A stretch of DNA of 8,905 nucleotides from the NCBI GenBank assembly GCA_937889795.1, contig CALBZH010000635.1:1-8905 (forward strand), in the 5' to 3' direction. Source of the DNA: an uncultured Syntrophobacteraceae bacterium. GTDB taxonomy: Bacteria; Desulfobacterota; Syntrophobacteria; Syntrophobacterales; Syntrophobacteraceae. The notes beneath the pieces are model-generated. The model was not told the origin of the DNA, searched no databases, and saw nothing but the letters and a program-made list of their open reading frames with translations. Each line of letters starts with the position of its first letter. Position 1 is the stretch's first letter. Positions 5,923 through 8,905 of the stretch are shown piece by piece. Made by a program: the position numbers and the translations under genes.

Positions 5923-7029
5923 CTAGAGCGGCTTTTTCTGGTTGGGGTCGTGAAAGGACATGATGGTCTGCCCCAGGAGTCCGAACGTAGCCACATCCGC
6001 CAGGAGCGATCCGAGGGTTTCGATGGTCTTTCTAAACGGTGTGTTGCGCACGGTTTCCCAGCGAGTATCGTCCGTCCGGTACTCCGGCGAAGTGATGTTG
6101 TAAATAATCGGAGGCTTGAGGTCCCTCCATTTTGAGGCATGGACCCTCATCCAGGCTTCCCCGGTTGGTAGAACGTCCGTCAGATATTCGACCAGGACTT
6201 GACCATTGTCGAAGAGCGTTGTCGTGAGCTTCCGCCCTGCATCGAAGTTGCCGATGGTAGCATCGGGAGCCACTTCAATCAAATTCCAGCCCGCCAGCAG
6301 CATGCTTTTGCCCATTCGGTTGATGCTTCCGGTCACGCCTTCGATGAGATCCCCGAATATGGCCTGTTTTGCCTTTTTCCATGCGTACCCGAGATGACCG
6401 AGCACACCCTCGGGTGCAGGATCACCCTGTGGACGCCAGGCCCCCAAGGTGAGCGCGCTTCCCATGTTGCAGAAGAAGTCCTTGATCGACCCGATCAGTC
6501 CCCGCTGCTTGACCTCCTTGATCTCATCGTTCGGCCCCCTGCAAAGCACCGTTCTGCCGAACAGAAGGCTTTTGAAGGCGTTCTTGACGTTTCCCCAAGC
6601 GTCAGCGAGATCTTTCCCTACCCGGGAGAAAAAGGAGCCTTGGTTGAGCGGCTCCGGATGAACTTGCTTCTGATCGAGATCGTAGCCGTCTCCGCCTGGA
6701 TTCTTGAGGAGCTGGTCGTCTTTGTACTTTTGCAGATCGCTGAGCGTTGAACTGGGAGGAACGGATTTGCTGGAGGCAGGCTGTGCGCCCTGGGTGTATA
6801 GGGCCACGGCTTCGGAACGGTTTTTGGCCGCCGGGGAAGAAGGATCGACAACGGAGTAGGTCTCCGGCGAGATGATGGTCCCGGGGACTTCGGTTGACTG
6901 CAGAGACGAGGAGATGACCTGAGGCCGATCAAGGCTCTCCATGCTGAACGGGGAGGTCTGCATCGACCCGGCCGCTGGGCTTGCCGATGGTAAGGCGGAG
7001 ATCGTCGCTGGGGGGGCATCGATTCGCAT
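5923..7029 (-). CDS. hypothetical protein with Ser/Pro-rich N-terminus and internal helical repeat
   Basis: I do not recognise this 368-residue protein. Residues 1 to about 95 are rich in Ser, Pro, Thr and Ala and are probably disordered. The rest looks folded, with many Trp, Phe and Gly. Two similar segments, DLADAWGNVKNAFKSLLFG (140-158) and HLGYAWKKAKQAIFGDLIEG (213-232), suggest an internal duplication of an amphipathic helix. The stretch around 341-359 (SLLADVATFGLLGQTIMSF) is fairly hydrophobic. The ATG at 7029 is chosen over the TTG at 7044; neither has a good ribosome-binding site, and an in-frame TGA lies a few codons above the TTG. A C7 run (7010-7016) near the start and a signal-like segment in the other frame upstream raise the possibility of a frameshift. 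If so, the true product would be secreted. The gene converges on the murein endopeptidase gene. Confidence 0.75.
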   Translation of the reverse strand: MRIDAPPATISALPSASPAAGSMQTSPFSMESLDRPQVISSSLQSTEVPGTIISPETYSVVDPSSPAAKNRSEAVALYTQGAQPASSKSVPPSSTLSDLQKYKDDQLLKNPGGDGYDLDQKQVHPEPLNQGSFFSRVGKDLADAWGNVKNAFKSLLFGRTVLCRGPNDEIKEVKQRGLIGSIKDFFCNMGSALTLGAWRPQGDPAPEGVLGHLGYAWKKAKQAIFGDLIEGVTGSINRMGKSMLLAGWNLIEVAPDATIGNFDAGRKLTTTLFDNGQVLVEYLTDVLPTGEAWMRVHASKWRDLKPPIIYNITSPEYRTDDTRWETVRNTPFRKTIETLGSLLADVATFGLLGQTIMSFHDPNQKKPL

Positions 7030-7081
7030 ACACTCTGCCAACAAGAGATAAGATCATGATCAGCACGCTTAAGTAAGCAAG
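7025..7081 (-). other. signal-peptide-like segment in alternate frame before the 5923-7029 gene
   Basis: In the minus-strand frame one position off from the downstream gene, these bases encode LAYLSVLIMILSLVGRVYA. That is a hydrophobic stretch ending in a plausible signal-peptidase site, preceded by an Arg. The frame has only distant ATG starts (7246, 7231 and 7222) and a GTG at 7066. Losing one base from the C7 run at 7010-7016 would join this frame to the hypothetical protein. It is either part of a frameshifted gene or a coincidence. Confidence 0.35.
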
Positions 7082-7441
7082 CCCTGTGCCAGAGCGAAGC
7101 CCATTCGCTCGGGACCTCCGGCCCGTTGTGCTGCCGCGGTCGGCTGGGAGGATGGGATTTCTACCCTCCTGTTTGACCTCGAGCTCACAGGGAAATTTCT
7201 TCCCGAGCAGGAAACCCGTCATCCACCTCATGGTTCGATCAATCATCTCCCGTTTCCAAGAGGACCGGTTCCCCCGCCCCCAAAAAGCCCTTGAGAAATC
7301 CCTCTCCGGACGCTAATAGGAAAGCTCCATTTCCAACCCGACAGTGATGCACCCCCTCACGCTCGACCGGCAAGCGGCGGGCCAGTATCCGTCTCTCACG
7401 ATTTCCGGAATATCCGCGCGAGGGATGGCCGGCAGGGTCCC
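7030..7441. other. divergent intergenic region
   Basis: About 412 nt lie between the minus-strand hypothetical gene and the plus-strand membrane protein gene. The part next to the hypothetical gene holds the signal-like alternate frame. The part near 7291-7319 holds a plus-strand promoter candidate. An open minus-strand frame reaching 7246 has no ribosome-binding site that I trust and is not called as a separate gene. Confidence 0.5.
7291..7319 (+). promoter_or_regulatory. candidate promoter for the SafE-like/CcoI unit
   Basis: TTGAGA (7291-7296; five of six) and TAATAG (7314-7319; about three of six) are 17 nt apart, about 120 nt before the ATG at 7442. I looked for an FNR-type TTGAT-N4-ATCAA site, which commonly precedes cbb3 assembly genes, and did not see a clear one. 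Confidence 0.3.
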
Positions 7442-8152
7442 ATGTCCTTTGGTGGCTTCGACCTATTCCCTTTGGTAGTAGGTCTGCTGGGCAGTTTACA
7501 CTGCCTCGGAATGTGCGGCATGCTCGTGCTCGCTTGCTCCTTGCCCAAGCACGGTCTCCCGTCGGCCCCTCGAAGCTTCCGCCGACGAGGAGTGATCCTC
7601 TCTACCCTCCTGCTTCAGGTCATGTTTCACTCGGGCAGACTCATTACGTACGCCGTCGCGGGTGCCGTCGCGGCCTCTTTCATTGGTGCATTTCGACTCA
7701 CGCAGGTCTTTCAAGACGCCTATGCACCAGCAACCATCGGCTGCGGGGTGGTGCTCATCGTGCTGGCTCTGGCCATGGCGGGGCTTGTTCCGATCCCCGA
7801 CTTGACAGACCGCATCGTGTCGGGCGCGCTCACAGCGATTGTGTCATGGGCTCCATCTCTCATTCAATCTCCGCAGCCTGTCGCTAAGCTCGTCCTTGGG
7901 CTCTTGACCGGTCTGCTGCCTTGTTGTCTCAGCTGGGCCATGCTCGTCACCGCGGCCTCGACCCAAGACCCGCTCAAGGCCTTCTGGACCATGCTCCTCT
8001 TCGGCCTTGGAACCGTGCCCGCCCTGACGGCGGCAGCGCTCTTCGGTCTTGCTCTTCCCGCTAAGGCTCGACAGGCGGGTGAGAGGCTCAGTGCCCTTGT
8101 CATCTGTGGCATGGGAATCGCGCTGATGCTTCGAGGCTTTGGCATCATCTAG
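7442..8152 (+). CDS. SafE/DsbD_2-like six-helix membrane protein, probable cbb3 oxidase accessory
   Basis: A 236-residue integral inner-membrane protein of the group often labelled sulfite exporter TauE/SafE (DsbD_2/UreH-like). The family signatures are GSLHCLGMCG near the N-terminus, with Cys21 and Cys25, and GLLPCCLSW, with Cys161. They fall in helices 1 and 4 and are probably metal- or thiol-active. Hydrophobic segments lie at about 8-30, 57-80, 95-115, 150-174, 180-206 and 215-234. The start is the ATG at 7442, with an AGGG 4 nt upstream. Genes of this family commonly sit beside ccoI/ccoS in bacteria with cbb3 oxidase, and here ccoI follows after 28 nt. A role in copper handling or oxidase maturation is therefore more likely than sulfite export, but it is inferred from context. 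Confidence 0.85.
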   Translation: MSFGGFDLFPLVVGLLGSLHCLGMCGMLVLACSLPKHGLPSAPRSFRRRGVILSTLLLQVMFHSGRLITYAVAGAVAASFIGAFRLTQVFQDAYAPATIGCGVVLIVLALAMAGLVPIPDLTDRIVSGALTAIVSWAPSLIQSPQPVAKLVLGLLTGLLPCCLSWAMLVTAASTQDPLKAFWTMLLFGLGTVPALTAAALFGLALPAKARQAGERLSALVICGMGIALMLRGFGII

Positions 8153-8180
8153 TGAAGCACTTTCACAGGAGCTCAATCCT

Positions 8181-8905
8181 TTGACGTGGAGCCCCTTTGA
8201 ACCTGGAGAACCGCATTCGGTTGAATTGACCTGCGCCTTATGCGGTCTCCCTGTCGGGCGCTCTCGGAATCGCCTCCAAATCGATGGCGTCCCCCGCGCC
8301 TTCTGCTGCCCGGGCTGCAAAGCCGTCTACCAGATCCTCGTCAATACGCCGGGGCTTGCACCGGGGGGATTTCAGAACGCCCCGGCCTATCAAGCCGCGG
8401 TCGCCGCGGGGTTGATCCCCGACCCGCTCTCGTGCACCCCGCCGGACATGGTGCTCAAACCTGAATCAGAGGCCGGGGAAGTCCTGACCGTCGAGATCCA
8501 GGGCATGTGGTGCACGGCCTGCTCCTGGCTCATCGAGAACATCCTCGCCAAGCAGAAGGGAATTCAGGGGGCGAGCGTCCATTTTCTTTCCGACATGGCT
8601 CATATTCGCTATCTCCCGCAGCACATTCGAGCCGAGCAAATTCTGGAGACGATCACGCAATTGGGCTACGGGGCCAGTCTGTCCCAAGAGGACCCAGCGG
8701 CGCACGAAGAAGGCGCAAAATCCTTCGTGCGTCTCGCGATCACGGGGATCCTCGCCCTAAACGTCATGATGATCTCCTGGGCATTATATCTTGGCTTCTT
8801 CCAAGACCTCGGAAGCGACGGCGCTCGGCTCCTCTCCTATCCCCTATGGCTTCTGACGACCCCCGCCATCTTTTACGGAGGCTACCCGATCCTCAGCAAA
8901 GCCTT
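8181..8905 (+). CDS. ccoI: CcoI/FixI-type copper-transporting P-type ATPase (5' part)
   Basis: The first 241 codons of a heavy-metal P-type ATPase, running off the window. CcoI-type pumps export copper across the inner membrane for assembly of the cbb3 oxidase CuB centre. The N-terminus has the CcoI-typical metal-binding region: CALC (Cys18, Cys21) and FCCPGCKAVYQIL (Cys42, Cys43, Cys46). Next is a heavy-metal-associated domain (about 104-168) with GMWCTACSWLIE (Cys111, Cys114). The first two transmembrane segments follow (about 183-208 and 217-241; LNVMMISWALYLGFF is characteristic). The phosphorylation and CPC motifs lie beyond the window. The TTG at 8181 is chosen because AGGAG (8167-8171) lies 9 nt upstream and no in-frame ATG precedes the cysteine motif. 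The frame is open further upstream into the preceding gene. Confidence 0.88.
   Translation, partial: MTWSPFEPGEPHSVELTCALCGLPVGRSRNRLQIDGVPRAFCCPGCKAVYQILVNTPGLAPGGFQNAPAYQAAVAAGLIPDPLSCTPPDMVLKPESEAGEVLTVEIQGMWCTACSWLIENILAKQKGIQGASVHFLSDMAHIRYLPQHIRAEQILETITQLGYGASLSQEDPAAHEEGAKSFVRLAITGILALNVMMISWALYLGFFQDLGSDGARLLSYPLWLLTTPAIFYGGYPILSKA

Noticed and set aside
6199..6750. 183-codon plus-strand frame inside the hypothetical gene
   Set aside because: It is antisense to the better-composed 368-residue frame and has no good ribosome-binding site.

Overview
This window is an ordinary-looking bacterial chromosomal segment of moderately high GC. It contains seven protein genes and two serine tRNAs, with no insertion sequence, CRISPR array or phage structural gene visible. 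Shine-Dalgarno sites are clear at several genes, and GTG and TTG starts are used. A cbb3-oxidase copper ATPase next to a SafE-like membrane protein, large secreted murein enzymes and a diaminopimelate-type cell-wall toolkit point to a Gram-negative respiratory bacterium. Nitrospirota (Nitrospira-like) is my best guess, but it rests on general impression and not on a diagnostic marker.

Left end (1-735, minus strand): the tRNA adenosine deaminase gene tadA is followed after only 6 nt by tRNA-Ser(CGA), then tRNA-Ser(GGA). This looks like a mixed mRNA/tRNA transcription unit driven from a candidate promoter at 828-856.

Middle (1135-5615, plus strand): a 98-residue protein with ten cysteines and no assigned function is followed by a YcbB-like L,D-transpeptidase, which makes 3-3 peptidoglycan crosslinks. 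Its reading frame can overlap the small gene by a GTGA. After an AT-rich leader comes a secreted MepA-like (M74) murein endopeptidase with two LysM domains and an approximately 165-residue Lys/Ser-rich tail. Together these suggest a locus that makes and cuts peptidoglycan crosslinks. A strong hairpin with a GAAA loop follows the endopeptidase gene.

Convergent spacer and minus-strand gene (5616-7081): a heptamer tandem repeat with an inverted partner lies between the endopeptidase and a 368-residue protein of unknown function. Just inside the N-terminus of the latter is a run of seven C. In the alternate frame immediately upstream is a signal-peptide-like hydrophobic segment that a one-base change in that run would fuse to the protein. 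This is the oddest local signal in the window.

Right end (7442-8905, plus strand): a six-helix SafE/DsbD_2-like membrane protein is followed after 28 nt by the 5' part of a CcoI/FixI copper-transporting P-type ATPase, cut by the window edge. The pair probably serves copper delivery to a cbb3-type cytochrome oxidase.
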